NCBI GenBank assembly: GCA_015295945.1
Contig: DVED01000149.1
Location: 1-64,000 of the forward strand
Direction: 5' to 3'
Origin: Oscillatoriales cyanobacterium M59_W2019_021
GTDB lineage: Bacteria > Cyanobacteriota > Cyanobacteriia > Cyanobacteriales > Geitlerinemataceae
DNA length: 64,000 nucleotides
Shown: positions 33,505 to 44,900 of the stretch, one piece after another
Layout: the number at the start of each line of letters is the position of its first letter
Position numbering within the stretch: position 1 is the first letter of the stretch
Notes under the pieces: generated by a model
Told to the model about the DNA's origin: nothing
The model's input: only the letters and a program-made list of their open reading frames with translations
The model's database searches: none
Translations under genes and position numbers: made by a program

Positions 33505-35235
33505 TTAAGCTGACTCTCCAGTTAAGGCGGATAGCGAAGCTTGCAATTGGGCGATCGCGTTATTTTGCGCTTCGCTCATTTCCCCGAGGTGAGCTGTACT
33601 TTCCGACAGCGCTTCCAGATTTTGTTGCAGTTCGTTCAAGCTCTCCTGGAGAGACTGCAAAATCTCTTCGGAAACAGTCACCCGACCCCACAATTGGGCG
33701 ACGCTCGACCGCCGCTCCTGCAACTGTCGCTCCTTCTCCTTGAGTTCGTTGAGTTGGTTGTCCTGGGCTGCCGCGCGATCGTTCGCCGCTGCCTGCCATT
33801 CTTCAAACCCTTGTTGCATCTCGGCTAACCGTTCTTCCACGGCTTGGAGTTCTGCCTGCTGCTGTTGGCGCAACTCCTCGATCTGCTTCAACAGGGGTTC
33901 TACATTCGCCGACGCACCCGCACCACCGCTCCCTTGAAATTCGGGATTGCCCAACCGCCGCCACAAGGTCAATTGGTGCTGTTCGAGGACGCGCTGCCGA
34001 TCTTGCAAATTCCGCCACTGTCCCACCAGGGTTTCGTTCAAAAACTTGTACCCTTCTTCCTGGTCGGCAATATCTTTCTCAAAACCTTCGCGCTCCGCAC
34101 CGAAGGTATTCTTCATCTTCGCCATCAGTTCGTCGATTTCTTGGCGCTGTAGGGTCAGCTCCTCTTCCTGATCGCTAACAAAAGGAAAGTTGCTTGCCAG
34201 TTCTTCCCGTGCCTTGCGCACCCTGCGCTGCAACTCGTGTAACGGCATCCCTTCCAAATCGCCATCGCCCGTCGAGACGCTACCACCACCGCCTGTCGAC
34301 AATTGGGACAGTTGTTGCATCAGGGATTCCTGACTTTGCAGTTGCGATCGCAGCGCTTCAGCCAATCGCCGTTCCAGATCCAAGGTACTTTGCCGAACGG
34401 CTAATTCAGAGCGCACCCGTTCGAGATCGGCGCGACCGGCGTGCCACTGCTGCCACTGACCGTCGAGTTCTCCCGCCGTGGCGTCCACCTCATCCTGTTG
34501 CTGTTGGGCTTCCTGTCGCTGCTGCTCGAGTTGCTGCTGCCGTTCCTCGATCGCCGCTTGCTGGGCGCTCAAGCTGGACAAACTGCTATTGAGGGGTTCG
34601 ATCGCCGCCTCCGGAGAAATCACCACCTGTGCCAAATAATTCAGCCATTCCTGAAGACCGTTTACCTGCTCGGCATCCAGGAAACCCGACGGCTCAGTGG
34701 CATCTTGCTGGCTTTGTTGCGCGTTCAGTTGTTCCCATGCCGCCTCCAGTTCCTGCTGTCGGCGCTCCATTTCCTCTCGCAGTTTCTGCGCCTCTTCCTC
34801 CATCGCCGCAATCTCGTTCCGCTTGGTTTCGAGCTGGTCGATTTCCTGCTGAATTTGCTCGAACTGCTCGAGTTGAGCCTGCATCTCCATTTCCCGGCGG
34901 TTCAGCTCCTGACTTTGATAGGTCAGAGATTGTTTCCACTGCTCGATTTCTTCCTCTTGTGTCTTCGTTTTTTCTTGCAAGCGGGAGTAATTTTGTAAAA
35001 TGCTGACGATCTGACGACCGGCTTCTTTTGGAGTGCCTTGAAGCTGTTTGTTAGCATTGATCTCCGCTAATACTAACGCCCCAGCATTGAAATTTCCGGC
35101 TTCGTCAGCTGGGATCGTTTCTTCTCCAGGGACAGCCGTCCAACTCTCGCCCCGCAGACACGCTAACAGCTTGAGTTCGGCTTTCCCGCCGCCAAAAACT
35201 CCGCTTTTCTTTTGGACTTCTGCTAGATACTGCAC
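33505..35235 (-). CDS. hmpF: Pilus motility taxis protein HmpF
   Basis: HmpF is a cyanobacteria-specific coiled-coil protein needed for type IV pilus activity and for directional positioning of pili in filaments. The 576-residue protein has a small N-terminal domain (about 1-70, YLAEVQKKSG, then KAELKLLACLRGESWTAVPGEE in part) and then almost continuous Gln/Glu-rich coiled coil (about 80-560), interrupted by a Gly/Ser spacer near 315 (STGGGGSVSTGDG). The start is GTG 35233-35235, where the conserved family N-terminus begins. It lies next to, and divergent from, the hmpA-E genes, the arrangement seen in other filamentous cyanobacteria. No membrane segment is present; it acts in the cytoplasm, probably at cell poles. 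Confidence 0.85.
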   Translation of the reverse strand: MQYLAEVQKKSGVFGGGKAELKLLACLRGESWTAVPGEETIPADEAGNFNAGALVLAEINANKQLQGTPKEAGRQIVSILQNYSRLQEKTKTQEEEIEQWKQSLTYQSQELNRREMEMQAQLEQFEQIQQEIDQLETKRNEIAAMEEEAQKLREEMERRQQELEAAWEQLNAQQSQQDATEPSGFLDAEQVNGLQEWLNYLAQVVISPEAAIEPLNSSLSSLSAQQAAIEERQQQLEQQRQEAQQQQDEVDATAGELDGQWQQWHAGRADLERVRSELAVRQSTLDLERRLAEALRSQLQSQESLMQQLSQLSTGGGGSVSTGDGDLEGMPLHELQRRVRKAREELASNFPFVSDQEEELTLQRQEIDELMAKMKNTFGAEREGFEKDIADQEEGYKFLNETLVGQWRNLQDRQRVLEQHQLTLWRRLGNPEFQGSGGAGASANVEPLLKQIEELRQQQQAELQAVEERLAEMQQGFEEWQAAANDRAAAQDNQLNELKEKERQLQERRSSVAQLWGRVTVSEEILQSLQESLNELQQNLEALSESTAHLGEMSEAQNNAIAQLQASLSALTGESA

Positions 35236-35991
35236 GCTAAAATCTTCCTTTTGAGAATGTCTATGCCTGACTGTGGAGGGACGAGTCTACCGCTCCTTAA
35301 AAATTCAGTTTAGCGCCTAGGTCTTCAACCCAGAAGTTGGGGGGCTAGCGCTGGGAGCGCCAATTGCGCCCGCTGGTTCGAGAAGTCTCCACGTGCCGAT
35401 CACCACCCTCCCCCACGGAAATTTTACCCCGAACGAGGGCATTACCCCATCGTCGGAAAAATACCCGGGCGGGACTTTTGGGGTAGCGCTCCGTCAAAGC
35501 GACGCCAACTTTTCCCCGCGCGTCTTCCGAACTCCGTTTTGCCAGGGTTGACTCGACTCGGTGGCAGGAAATGGCAAATCTGCACTCGCTCTATCTAAAG
35601 TCCCCGAGAACAACTGTACCCGATTCCCACTCGAGAAAGGTAGCGATTGATCGCACCCGACTCCCAGGTTGGCAGGTTAACTCTAAAAGCCCATTTTCTC
35701 TCTCTTCAGTCCCTCATGATAGCCTAATCCAGTCGCTTTCAAAACACCCACGATCAACTTTTTCCATCGTCGATGTCTCCACTACTCCCCTGCCAACTTC
35801 CTGCCATTCGGGAGCCCTAGCGACGATCGATCGGGAAATTTCCGCGAGAAACGCACCGGATTGGATTAGTCTAAGACAATAGGGTAAATGCCAGGGATGG
35901 TAAAGTTCGACTGAGTCGCTCGAGCGGGATTCCTCCGCCAGCGGGCAGTCTCGGGAGCGATTGCCAGTCGTCACAAAAGCGTTGAAGCTGA
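35236..35991. other. 756-base regulatory gap between hmpF and hmpA
   Basis: The gap separates two divergent genes, so it should contain both promoters. I see no supported gene; a 103-codon frame at 35571-35882 lacks protein-like character and a ribosome site. A GC-rich palindromic patch lies near 35340-35375 (GGCTAGCGCTGGGAGCGCC). No sigma-factor box could be assigned with confidence. An untranslated RNA is possible, given the length. Confidence 0.5.
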
Positions 35992-37239
35992 ATGCAGGGA
36001 AACTTAAGCGAACTCGATATCCGCAGCATCTTGCAACTGATCGAACTCGGTCAGAGAACGGGAGAACTGTTCGTCGAAGCGTACAGCGAACCGCCCGGAA
36101 CGACGGGGACTTACAATCAGCCCTACCGCCATCGCGAACTCAGTACCCCTCACAACTCCTGGTTCGTATTCTTTGCCAACGGTCGCATCGCCTACGCGGC
36201 GGAGAGTCCCGACAGTCAACTGTCTCGCCTGCGGGACTATCTGCACCGCTACGGACTCGATCGTGCCCTCGACGATCTGGCGATTGCCGATTTGGCAATC
36301 GCCCACGCCCCGGAATACGGCTGTCTGTGGCGGTTGCTCGAGAGCCACCAACTGACCCCCGCCCAGAGTCGCAGCATTTTGCAAAGCATGATTCGCGAAA
36401 CCCTGTTCGATTTGCTGGGCTTGCGTCAGGGATCGTTCATTTTCGATCGAGGACCGGCACTGGCGCCCCAACTGATGGCTCTTGAAATCGATCCCCTGGT
36501 TGCCAAAATCGTCAAACAGGTTCAAGAGTGGAAGCAATTTCATCCCCTAATTCAATCGCCGAGTCAATGTCCCCTCGTCGGCGATCCCGACTCCTTGCGA
36601 TCGACCCTACCCGCCAAAACCTTCCAAACCCTCACCCAGTGGGCAGACGGCAAAACCTCGCTCCGACAAATGTCCCGCTACCTCAACAAAGACATCGTCC
36701 TGGTCGCCAAAGCCATTTATCCCTACGTCCAGCAAGGATTGGTGCAACTCTCCCCCCCCATCTTCGACGCCCCCGCACGCAGCACGCCCACCTTGGGATT
36801 GCGCCCGGAAGCGGCTCTGGTTCCCCGAGTCGTTTGCATCGACGACGACCTCACCATTCGCAAAACCGTCGAACACATGCTCAAACCCGACGGCTACGAG
36901 ATCACCACCATCGGCAACTCCTTGAAAGCCCTGTCGTTGGTGTTTCAGCTCAAACCCGATCTCATTCTCTGCGATATTGCTATGCCCGAACCCGACGGCT
37001 ACGAAATTTGCGCCATGCTCCGCAAATCCAGAGCCTTTCGGCAAACCCCCATCGTCATGCTCACAGGGAAAGACGGATTTATCGATCGCGTTCGCGCCCG
37101 TATGGTGGGCGCCACCGATTACCTGACCAAACCCTTCGGCAAGCCCGAACTCTTGACCGTCGTCGAACAATACGTCGGACCGGGTGCCTCCGACCCCCCC
37201 AAACTGGACAATTTTCTCGCCGATTTGCTCGACGACTGA
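35992..37239 (+). CDS. hmpA: PatA-type response regulator HmpA (PATAN domain plus receiver)
   Basis: The 415-residue protein opens with a PATAN/DUF4388 domain (MQGNLSELDIRSILQLIELG, about 1-110), continues through a helical middle region and ends in a CheY-like receiver (about 280-405: VVCIDDDLTIRKTVEHML, ILCDIAMPEPDG with Asp328, and KPFGKPELL). Members of this group (PatA, PixG, PilG) relay signals from CheA-type kinases to the motility apparatus, probably to the pilus ATPases. It is the first gene of the hmpABCDE series. The ATG at 35992 is the start. Its long gap to hmpB (283 bases) suggests a second promoter there. Confidence 0.9.
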   Translation: MQGNLSELDIRSILQLIELGQRTGELFVEAYSEPPGTTGTYNQPYRHRELSTPHNSWFVFFANGRIAYAAESPDSQLSRLRDYLHRYGLDRALDDLAIADLAIAHAPEYGCLWRLLESHQLTPAQSRSILQSMIRETLFDLLGLRQGSFIFDRGPALAPQLMALEIDPLVAKIVKQVQEWKQFHPLIQSPSQCPLVGDPDSLRSTLPAKTFQTLTQWADGKTSLRQMSRYLNKDIVLVAKAIYPYVQQGLVQLSPPIFDAPARSTPTLGLRPEAALVPRVVCIDDDLTIRKTVEHMLKPDGYEITTIGNSLKALSLVFQLKPDLILCDIAMPEPDGYEICAMLRKSRAFRQTPIVMLTGKDGFIDRVRARMVGATDYLTKPFGKPELLTVVEQYVGPGASDPPKLDNFLADLLDD

Positions 37240-37522
37240 CGCATCAGCCCCCGAATGCCCCCCAGAAACTGCTAGCTTTTGCGTTTACAGTTGGAGTCCC
37301 TCGCATCCGGTTCCCAACACGTTAAAATGAGGCTTAACGCCAGCACTCACCCGTGTCGATCGTCCCGCTCTTCGCTAGTGTCGCGTTACCTCGTGCGATC
37401 TTAGACTCGCTCGTTCTCGTCAATGGGTCTTCCGGAATGGATTCGAGAGGATAAAATGAGCAAAGGAGATCGTAGGCTGGGGTGCGACCGAGGTCGCCGC
37501 AAGCTCTTCAGGTAAAACAAGT

Positions 37523-37903
37523 ATGAGTATAGTCCTAGTTATAGAAGACAGTGTTACGCAACGGGAGATGATTTCTAACCTCCTGCGCGGCAGCGGGTTA
37601 ACGGTCATTGAAGCGAGCGATGGCGTCGAAGCCTTGGAAACAATCCAACGCAGCTTACCCGAAGGCAAGCTGCCCGATCTGGTGGTGCTAGATATCGTCA
37701 TGCCCCGCATGAACGGCTACGAAGTGTGTCGCCGGCTCAAAGCCGATCCGAAAACCCAACACGTCCCCGTGGTTATGTGTTCCTCCAAAGGGGAAGAATT
37801 CGATCGCTACTGGGGGATGAAACAAGGCGCCGATGCCTACGTCGCCAAACCCTTCCAGCCCACCGAACTCGTGGGAACCGTCAAACAGATGTTGCGAGGA
37901 TAG
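37523..37903 (+). CDS. hmpB: CheY-like response regulator HmpB
   Basis: A single-domain receiver of 126 residues. The acidic pair is in VLVIEDSVTQREMI, phospho-acceptor Asp57 in VVLDIVMPRMNG, and the switch Lys in AYVAKPFQPTEL. It has no output domain and acts by binding a partner, as CheY and PilH do. Phosphate would come from HmpE. It lies 11 bases before hmpC and is surely cotranscribed with it. Confidence 0.93.
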   Translation: MSIVLVIEDSVTQREMISNLLRGSGLTVIEASDGVEALETIQRSLPEGKLPDLVVLDIVMPRMNGYEVCRRLKADPKTQHVPVVMCSSKGEEFDRYWGMKQGADAYVAKPFQPTELVGTVKQMLRG

Positions 37904-37914
37904 GATCGATTGGG

Positions 37915-38454
37915 ATGGTTGGCAATCCGGACTTTCTCACTGAAGCAGATGCCGAACAGGCTGCGGAGTTTCAAGAGCTAGAAACGCCGGAAGGCGAGTT
38001 ATTTCTACGGTTTCACATTCCGTCGGGTAGCGAATTTGCCTTGCAGGCAACGGGAGTCAAAGAAGTGATCGCCCCCATGCCCGATGACATTACCCCCATA
38101 CCCAACGTCTCGCCCTTGCTGTTGGGGACACTGAATTTAAGGGGACAAGTGGTTTGGGTCGCCGACTTGGGTCAGTTTTTAGGCGATGGCATTCCCCTGA
38201 ATCTCGATCGCTCGGAGATCCCGGTGATCGCCGTAGAAGACCAAGACATTATACTAGGGTTAGCCGTCGAGAAATTGAACGAAGAAAAGGGGATGGATTG
38301 GTTGGATGTCGAGAAAGCTCGAATGCCCACCAACGTGCCAGATGGCATGGCTCCGTTTCTACGAGGCGAGTGGTTAGTTGACCCGGAAACCGATCGGGTC
38401 CTGCGACTGCTCGATCAAGTCTCGATTATTCGTTCGGCACGGTGGGCAGCATAA
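37915..38454 (+). CDS. hmpC: CheW-like coupling protein HmpC
   Basis: The 179-residue protein is a CheW domain (about 25-170) that links the receptor HmpD to the kinase HmpE. Visible conserved parts are LRFHIPSGSEFALQATGVKEVI, PNVSPLLLGTLNLRGQVVWVADLGQFLG and the terminal VDPETDRVLRLLDQVSII. It begins at ATG 37915, 11 bases after hmpB. A longer upstream frame overlapping hmpB is rejected. A gap of 138 bases leads to hmpD. Confidence 0.92.
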   Translation: MVGNPDFLTEADAEQAAEFQELETPEGELFLRFHIPSGSEFALQATGVKEVIAPMPDDITPIPNVSPLLLGTLNLRGQVVWVADLGQFLGDGIPLNLDRSEIPVIAVEDQDIILGLAVEKLNEEKGMDWLDVEKARMPTNVPDGMAPFLRGEWLVDPETDRVLRLLDQVSIIRSARWAA

Positions 38455-38592
38455 CAACATGGAGGGCAACGGTTGGGAAGCCAGAGCGAAGGTGGGAGCG
38501 AGTCGGTTCTCCACAACAATCCTGAAACGATCGGGCAACTCGCTCATCTGACACCGAAACTCTAAACTCGATAATCGAATTGGGGGAGGCCA

Positions 38593-41500
38593 ATGACAGC
38601 AGGTACAGACTTTGCACGAGATTACCAAAAGGCTGAAGCCGCATATATGAGGGGCAACTACCGGGAAGCGGCAAAAATTGCCGACGAACTCGCACGCGAG
38701 TTTCCGGACAACCCTAGCGTTCATCTCCTACGGGGTCATATTTATTGTTATGGATTGCAAGAGTACGAAACGGCTCAAGAGCAATACCAGCTCGTCCTCC
38801 AACTGACGTCCGAAGCGGATTTTGTCAAATACGCCCATAACGGACTCGAGGTCGCTGATCGGTTTCTCAATGGGGCGGACGAAGCCGCATCGGTCGGAGT
38901 AGATGGGGACGACGGCTCGGATACGGGCTTTGCGGACGAAGCCGAGCCAACTCCCAGTTGGGAAACCGCCTGGGATAACAGCAGTGCCAGTACCCTTGCC
39001 GATCTCGACATGGAAAGCGACTTCTTTAGCGAGTCGCCTCAAGGAACGGAAGAAAATTTCTTCGCGGGTGACGTCGAATCCTTTGCCGATTTGGACGACA
39101 CTTCTGACCCGTTCGCGCAACTGCCCACCTCCGACAATCCTTTCCAGGTTAGTAGCGGAACGGACAGTTCTGCTGAGTCGGGTTGGGACGATTTACCGAA
39201 CTTTTTACCGACGGACGAAATGCCCGATCTCGTTGGCGAAGACTCCGGCGAGTGGGAAAGTCCCGCCGCCTTTTCCGAGGATGCCGATTTCGAGAGCTTC
39301 GAGATTCCCGCTCCCTTTGAAGAGTCGCCCTTTGAAGAATCCGTATCGTTGGAGATGCCATCGTGGGAAAGCGATGTGGAGCAAGGCGGCGACGCCGAAG
39401 ATCCCTTCAATTCCGCAGATGCTGTTCGCGAATTTAGCCCTTCCGAAGCGAACGAATTGGCAGAACCGGTCTCGGACTTCGACGTCGAAGGAGAAGACTT
39501 CGATACCCCCTCTTCTGACTGGGATCGAGTCAGCGAAAGCGACTCCTCCAGTTTGGGCGAGTTCGCACTCCCCGACTCCGATACCGATTGGACGGTGGCA
39601 ACGGAAGACGACTCCTCCAGTTTTGGCGAGTTCAATCCCCCCGATGCCGATACGGCGACTTTCCTCATGGAAAATCCGCTGCTCGATCCGGCATTTGGGG
39701 ATCTCGGACAGGAGCCTCTCGACGAGAACGAAGATTTTTCTCCCCCAACCTCTCGACCCCCGCGCATGCCTCTCTCCGGTCGTCGAGACAGTGCCGAACC
39801 CGATCCGAAGCCCCTCGAACCCGATCGCAACGGATTTGGCGAAGCCGACAGTTTCGAGCTAGATGCCTTTGAAGACTCCTTCGACGATGCCTTCGAGTTG
39901 GAAGACTCCTTCGGTGCTGAAGGGGTGTTCGCCGACGACGATTCCCAAGACTTCAGCATTGCCGATGAAAGTCGCTCCCAAGCCAGCTATCCCAGTCCGG
40001 GCGATTTCTTAGACGAATTCGACGAATTCGACGACTTGGGCAGCATTCCCAACTTCGATCTGTCCGACGAAGACAGCGACTCCTCGGGCTTTTCAGGCAG
40101 CCCGAGCTTTTTCGACCCCTCTGCCGATAGCAGCTTGGGGTCCGACCAAGTGAGTTTAGAATTTACCGACGTTCCTGACGGTTCGGTGATTCGCGACGAA
40201 GAACTGTTCAGCCTTGCGGGGGCATCCGAACCCATTCCCGCCTTCGCCCCTGCCGAAGCGGCTTCTCCAGAAACCGTGACGCCGACGGTAGAACAGGGGA
40301 TGCTCGCCTTCTACGAAAACGCCCCCCTTCACACCAAACAGTGGATCTCGGCGTTGGTAACCGGCGTCTTGGCTTCGGTTGCCGTGGCATCCATCGGTTA
40401 CGTCGGCGTCCGACAACTGGCTTACACCTCTCGCTTCGAGCCGGACGTGCGCCGCAGTTTAGTTCCGCGAGCGCAACTAGCTGGGTTAGCCATGTCCCTA
40501 TCCGCCGGGTTAGCTGGGGGGGCGGCAACTTGGATTCTCGGTCGGGTTAGCGCCCGCCAGATTCGCCGCGCCACGGTAGACTTGCAGTCCTCCTTCGAGG
40601 CAATGTCTCAAGGAGATTTTGGGGTGCGTGCCTCGGTTTACGCCGAAGACGAGTTGGGACAACTCTCGGCGAAATTCAATCAGATGGTGCGATCGATTTC
40701 GACCACCACCAGCGAAGCCCAACGCCGCGCCGAAGAAATGGAGCAAGCCAAAGAAGACTTGCAGCGCCAGGTGATTCGCCTCCTAGACGATGTGGAAGGG
40801 GCGGCACGAGGGGACTTGACCGTGACGGCAGAAGTCACCGCCGACGTTTTGGGTGCGGTTGCCGACTCGTTTAACCTCACCATCCAAAACCTGCGGGAAA
40901 TCGTCCAACAGGTGAAGCAAGCCGCCCGTCAAGTCGCTCGCGGTGCGACCGATAGCGAAATGTTCGCGCGGGGATTGGCATCGGACGCCCTGCGGCAGGC
41001 AGAAGAATTGGCGGCAACTCTCAACTCCGTGCAGGTGATGACCAATTCGATTCAGCAGGTCGCCAAAAGCGCCCGCGAAGCCGAAGAAGTGGCGCGTTTG
41101 GCATCTTCGACTGCCTTGCGGGGCGGTGAAGCTGTGGAACGGACGGTGGCAAGTATTCTGGAAATTCGGGAGACCGTAGCAGAAACGACGCGAAAAGTCA
41201 AGCGTCTGGCGGAGTCTTCTCAAGAAATTTCCAAGATCGTGGTCACCATTAGCGGGATTGCCTCGCGGACGAACCTGCTGGCACTCAACGCCAGTATCGA
41301 AGCCGCCCGAGCCGGGGAAGCGGGGAAAGGATTCGCCATCGTCGCCGACGAGGTGCGGCAGCTCGCCGATCGATCGGCGAAAGCCCTCAAAGAAATCGAG
41401 CAGATCGTGATGCAAATCCAAAGCGATACGGGCGGGGTGATGATGGCGATGGAAGAAGGGACTCAACAGGTAATCGAAGGTACGCGCCTTGCCGAACAAG

Positions 41501-41757
41501 CCAAGAGATCGCTCGAAGACATCATCCAGGTCTCCAACCGCATCGACGTGCTGGTGCGATCGATTACTGCCGACACGGTGGAGCAAACCGAAACCTCTCG
41601 CGCCGTCGCCCAAGTCATGCAGGCGGTGGAACTCACCGCCCAAGAAACCTCCCAAGAATCGCACCGGGTGTCCGGATCGCTGCAAAACTTGGTGGGGGTC
41701 GCCCGAGATCTGCTCACCTCGGTGGAGCGCTTCCGCGTCGAAGCCACCGATCGGTAA
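38593..41757 (+). CDS. hmpD: Methyl-accepting chemotaxis receptor HmpD with TPR head and acidic insert
   Basis: The 1054-residue receptor has no periplasmic ligand domain. It starts with TPR-like helices (1-95: [20 protein letters not shown]), followed by about 460 residues of Asp/Glu/Ser-rich disordered sequence (98-555). Two membrane helices (about 584-606 and 629-650) are separated by a short loop. HAMP-type segments (about 650-705 and 735-795) precede the signalling domain (about 795-1045). Its hairpin tip appears as [20 protein letters not shown], then [20 protein letters not shown]. It couples through HmpC to HmpE in control of pilus motility. The cytoplasmic acidic region contains internal duplications (SSSLGEF/SSSFGEF). 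The ATG at 38593 has GGGGGAGG just upstream. Confidence 0.92.
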   Translation: MTAGTDFARDYQKAEAAYMRGNYREAAKIADELAREFPDNPSVHLLRGHIYCYGLQEYETAQEQYQLVLQLTSEADFVKYAHNGLEVADRFLNGADEAASVGVDGDDGSDTGFADEAEPTPSWETAWDNSSASTLADLDMESDFFSESPQGTEENFFAGDVESFADLDDTSDPFAQLPTSDNPFQVSSGTDSSAESGWDDLPNFLPTDEMPDLVGEDSGEWESPAAFSEDADFESFEIPAPFEESPFEESVSLEMPSWESDVEQGGDAEDPFNSADAVREFSPSEANELAEPVSDFDVEGEDFDTPSSDWDRVSESDSSSLGEFALPDSDTDWTVATEDDSSSFGEFNPPDADTATFLMENPLLDPAFGDLGQEPLDENEDFSPPTSRPPRMPLSGRRDSAEPDPKPLEPDRNGFGEADSFELDAFEDSFDDAFELEDSFGAEGVFADDDSQDFSIADESRSQASYPSPGDFLDEFDEFDDLGSIPNFDLSDEDSDSSGFSGSPSFFDPSADSSLGSDQVSLEFTDVPDGSVIRDEELFSLAGASEPIPAFAPAEAASPETVTPTVEQGMLAFYENAPLHTKQWISALVTGVLASVAVASIGYVGVRQLAYTSRFEPDVRRSLVPRAQLAGLAMSLSAGLAGGAATWILGRVSARQIRRATVDLQSSFEAMSQGDFGVRASVYAEDELGQLSAKFNQMVRSISTTTSEAQRRAEEMEQAKEDLQRQVIRLLDDVEGAARGDLTVTAEVTADVLGAVADSFNLTIQNLREIVQQVKQAARQVARGATDSEMFARGLASDALRQAEELAATLNSVQVMTNSIQQVAKSAREAEEVARLASSTALRGGEAVERTVASILEIRETVAETTRKVKRLAESSQEISKIVVTISGIASRTNLLALNASIEAARAGEAGKGFAIVADEVRQLADRSAKALKEIEQIVMQIQSDTGGVMMAMEEGTQQVIEGTRLAEQAKRSLEDIIQVSNRIDVLVRSITADTVEQTETSRAVAQVMQAVELTAQETSQESHRVSGSLQNLVGVARDLLTSVERFRVEATDR

Positions 41758-41842
41758 TGGGCGATCAGGGGTCATTCGGTCATTGGGTTTTTAGGCAGAG
41801 GGGAGAGGGTAGAAGACTAAAGGTTTTTACGAATAACCACTA

Positions 41843-41884
41843 GCCATTACCCATTACCCATTACCCATTACCCATCACCCATTC
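41843..41884 (+). repeat. Heptamer tandem repeat (TTACCCA) between hmpD and hmpE
   Basis: About five copies of TTACCCA, the last one degenerate (TCACCCA), fill much of the 143-base gap before hmpE. Related tracts occur at 10370-10382 and 51710-51730, on either strand. Confidence 0.9.
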
Positions 41885-41900
41885 CTAAAATCGAACTGCT

Positions 41901-44900
41901 ATGCTGCCAGAACAACAACGAATCTTGGGCTACTTCATTGAAGAGGCAGGCGATCACCTAAATACGATCGAACAGGGACTGCTGAACCTGCAAGGGACGA
42001 TCGAAGATCCCGAAATGGTTAACGAAGTGTTTCGAGCGGCACACTCGGTCAAAGGCGGAGCGGCAATGCTGGGATTGAGCAGCATCCAGCAAATTGCCCA
42101 CCGCCTCGAAGATAGCTTCAAAGTTCTCAAAGAGCAGCCCGTTCGCGTAGACCAACAACTCGAATCTCTCTTTCTTACCGTTTTCGACGCCCTTCAAGAA
42201 CTGCTCGAACAACTACAAACCCAAGGATCGCTCTCCAAATCGGTCGCCGCCCAAACCCTAGCTGGCGTCGAACCCGTATTCGATCAGCTCGACCGACATC
42301 TCGACAGCTTGGTCAAAGCGCAAGCCTCCGGTCGAGAAGCCCCGAGAATGCGCCCCGTCACTCCCCCGCCGCTGACCGTTCCCCCGACAACGGCTTGGGA
42401 CGAAGACGAAGACAGCAGCGCCCTGCAACTGATCTTCCAAAGCGACGCCATCGCTCGATTGCGGGAAATGCTTAAACTCTTCAAGCAGCCCGATACCCCC
42501 GAAACCCGAGAGCAACTGCGGGAAATTTGTCGCTTGCTGGGGAGTGCGGGAGAGCAATTCGATCTCACCCACTGGACCGAACTGCTGCAAGCTGCTGATC
42601 GCGCCATTGCCAACCCGAACAATACCTTTTCCACCCTCGCCTCCGTCCTGATTAAAGAAATCAAACAAGGGCAAGAACTCGTACTCGCCCATCGAGCGGA
42701 AGAAATTGCCATCGATGCCAAATTGCAAGCTTTGTTGCCTGTCGAAGTCGAACCGATCGAACTCGAGAACGACTTTGACGATCTCCTGGGGGCTGCCGAG
42801 GCGAGCCATCCCCGATTAGACGAAGTTGGGCAAGAGGACGCCGAGGAAGCCCTCGAACTCCAACCGATCGATCTCCAGCCAGAAAGCCACCCGCGCAGTT
42901 CTTCGTCGCGTGGACCGGAAGTCGGAATGGCGGAGCTGAATACTTTAGCCGATCTCTTTGAAGGGGAAACCCCAGATCTCGAATCTTGGGATGCTGCCGG
43001 AGAAATCCTTAACGGGATGGGCGAGCTATCCCTCAATGCCAGTGGGGACGGCTCCACAGACAGCGACTTCTCTGAATTCATGTTAGACGACGAAGAAGCC
43101 TCCCGACCTCGCAGCGTTACCCCCAGCCGCGAAGATGATTCGATCGACCTCTTTGGGTTTGACTTCGACGGAGAAGAAGCCCAAATGCCACCAGAAGACG
43201 CCCAACCAGAGGCAACAGCCATCGAACCGATCGACGACCTATTTGCTGACTTTGCCGACGACCTGTTCGGCGATCGTTCCGAATTGGGTACTGAAGAAAC
43301 GGATGCTGCCGCTCCGGCGACTGATAAAGAGTGGGGAGGACTGTGGGACGATGCCGAGCCGATAACCCACTCGCAAGCAGACTTAACCCCCTCCAGTCCG
43401 GATCGTTCCCCCGAGGAAGACTTGTCTTTGGACGATCTTTTCGGTGCGACAATGGGAGAAACGGATGCCTCAGCCATGCCAGATCTCGATCTCCCCGGAT
43501 TCGAGGACGGGGCAGCAGCAACGGACGACTTCTCCCTCGACGATCTATTTCGGGAATCCGATGCACCTGCCGAAACTGCTGCCTCCGAGGCTGGGGAAGA
43601 AGAGGATGCCTGGGATTTATTTGCCGATTTCGAGGGGGTCGCAACCGCAGCGGAAGACGACCACACCGATACCGACGCGGCATTAGAAGACCTGTTCGAG
43701 ATGGCAGGCACGATGGAAGATGCCTCGTCAGAAACGGCTTCGGGTCCGGAAGCTGACCTCAGCGCCCTGTTTGGATTGGAACCCGAAGCACCGGAAATTG
43801 CCACCGAACCCTCGCTGCCCGACGTCCCCGCTCCTGCAACCAACGACGACTGGGACGACCTGTTCGCTATGATCGAGGTCGAAAACGGCAACGGCGATCG
43901 CCAACCCGCCATGTTAGAGATGCCTGCCAACGACCTGCAAGAGTTAGAAGCCTTGCTGGCAACCCCCTCCCCAGAAGCCGCGCCGCCGCCTCCCGAACCC
44001 GCCATCGAGCCAGAGGCGGACACCCCAACAGAGTTGATCTCACTGGAAATTTTATTAAATCTCGACCCTCGGTTTGCCAACGGGTCGGTCTTCTCTGCCT
44101 TGGAGACTTACCTGGAACAAGCCTCTCCCAAAGTCGCGATCGCCGATCGCCCCGCTTCCGCCTCGAAGTCCGATCCGGGGAAGAAAGACGAACTCAGCAA
44201 GAGCGACTTTGACGATTTAGAACGCTTATTAGAGGAAACCGAAAATAGCGGCTCTACTCTGGCGTCCTCGGCAGCCGCCAGTCGGGGGAAATCTCGCGCT
44301 CCTTCTCGCCGTCGTGGGGGCAGTTTCGAGCAAACCATGCGGGTTCCCATCAAACAACTCGACACCCTCAGCAACTTGGTTGGGGAACTGGTGGTCAGCC
44401 GCAACAGCTTGGAACAGGATCAAGAACGGCTGCGGCAATTTCTCGATAACCTGCTCCATCAAGTGCAGCAACTCGGCGACGTCGGTCAGCGGATGCAGGA
44501 CTTGTACGAGCGGACGCTGTTGGAAATGGCACTGCTGTCGAGCCGCCAGCATCGATCTCGCCCCACTACCGACCAGCACGATCGCGGTGGCGACTTTGAA
44601 GCCTTGGAGATGGATCGCTTCACCGAATTTCACACCCAAGCTCAAGAAATTATCGAACTGATCGTCCGGGTGAGGGAATCGGCATCGGATATCGACTTTT
44701 TGGTGACGGAAAACGACCAAGTGACGCGACAGTTGCGGCAAACCACCAACCAGTTACAGGGGGGTTTGACCCAAGCGCGGATGGTGCCGTTTTCCCAAAT
44801 TGCCGATCGCCTGCCGCGCGGGATTCGCGATAATGCCATCAAGTATGGCAAACAAATCGAATTGAACGTTGAAGGTCGAGAAACCCCGATCGATAAGATG

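Noticed and set aside
35571-35882. 103-codon frame in the hmpF-hmpA gap
   Set aside because: Composition is not protein-like and no start signal is seen; both strands are equally open by chance.
39039-39959. 306-codon frame antisense to hmpD
   Set aside because: Same cause as the hmpE shadow: low-complexity acidic codons leave the opposite strand open.
41821-41886. TTACCCA tandem tract considered as a CRISPR array or origin iterons
   Set aside because: The unit is only 7 bases with no spacers, and similar tracts occur in many unrelated gaps.
42284-44080. Long open frame of 598 codons antisense to hmpE
   Set aside because: It is Ser/Ala-rich mirror sequence of the GC-rich Asp/Glu/Ser codons of the acidic insert, without a ribosome site or recognisable domain. 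hmpE on the other strand is certain.
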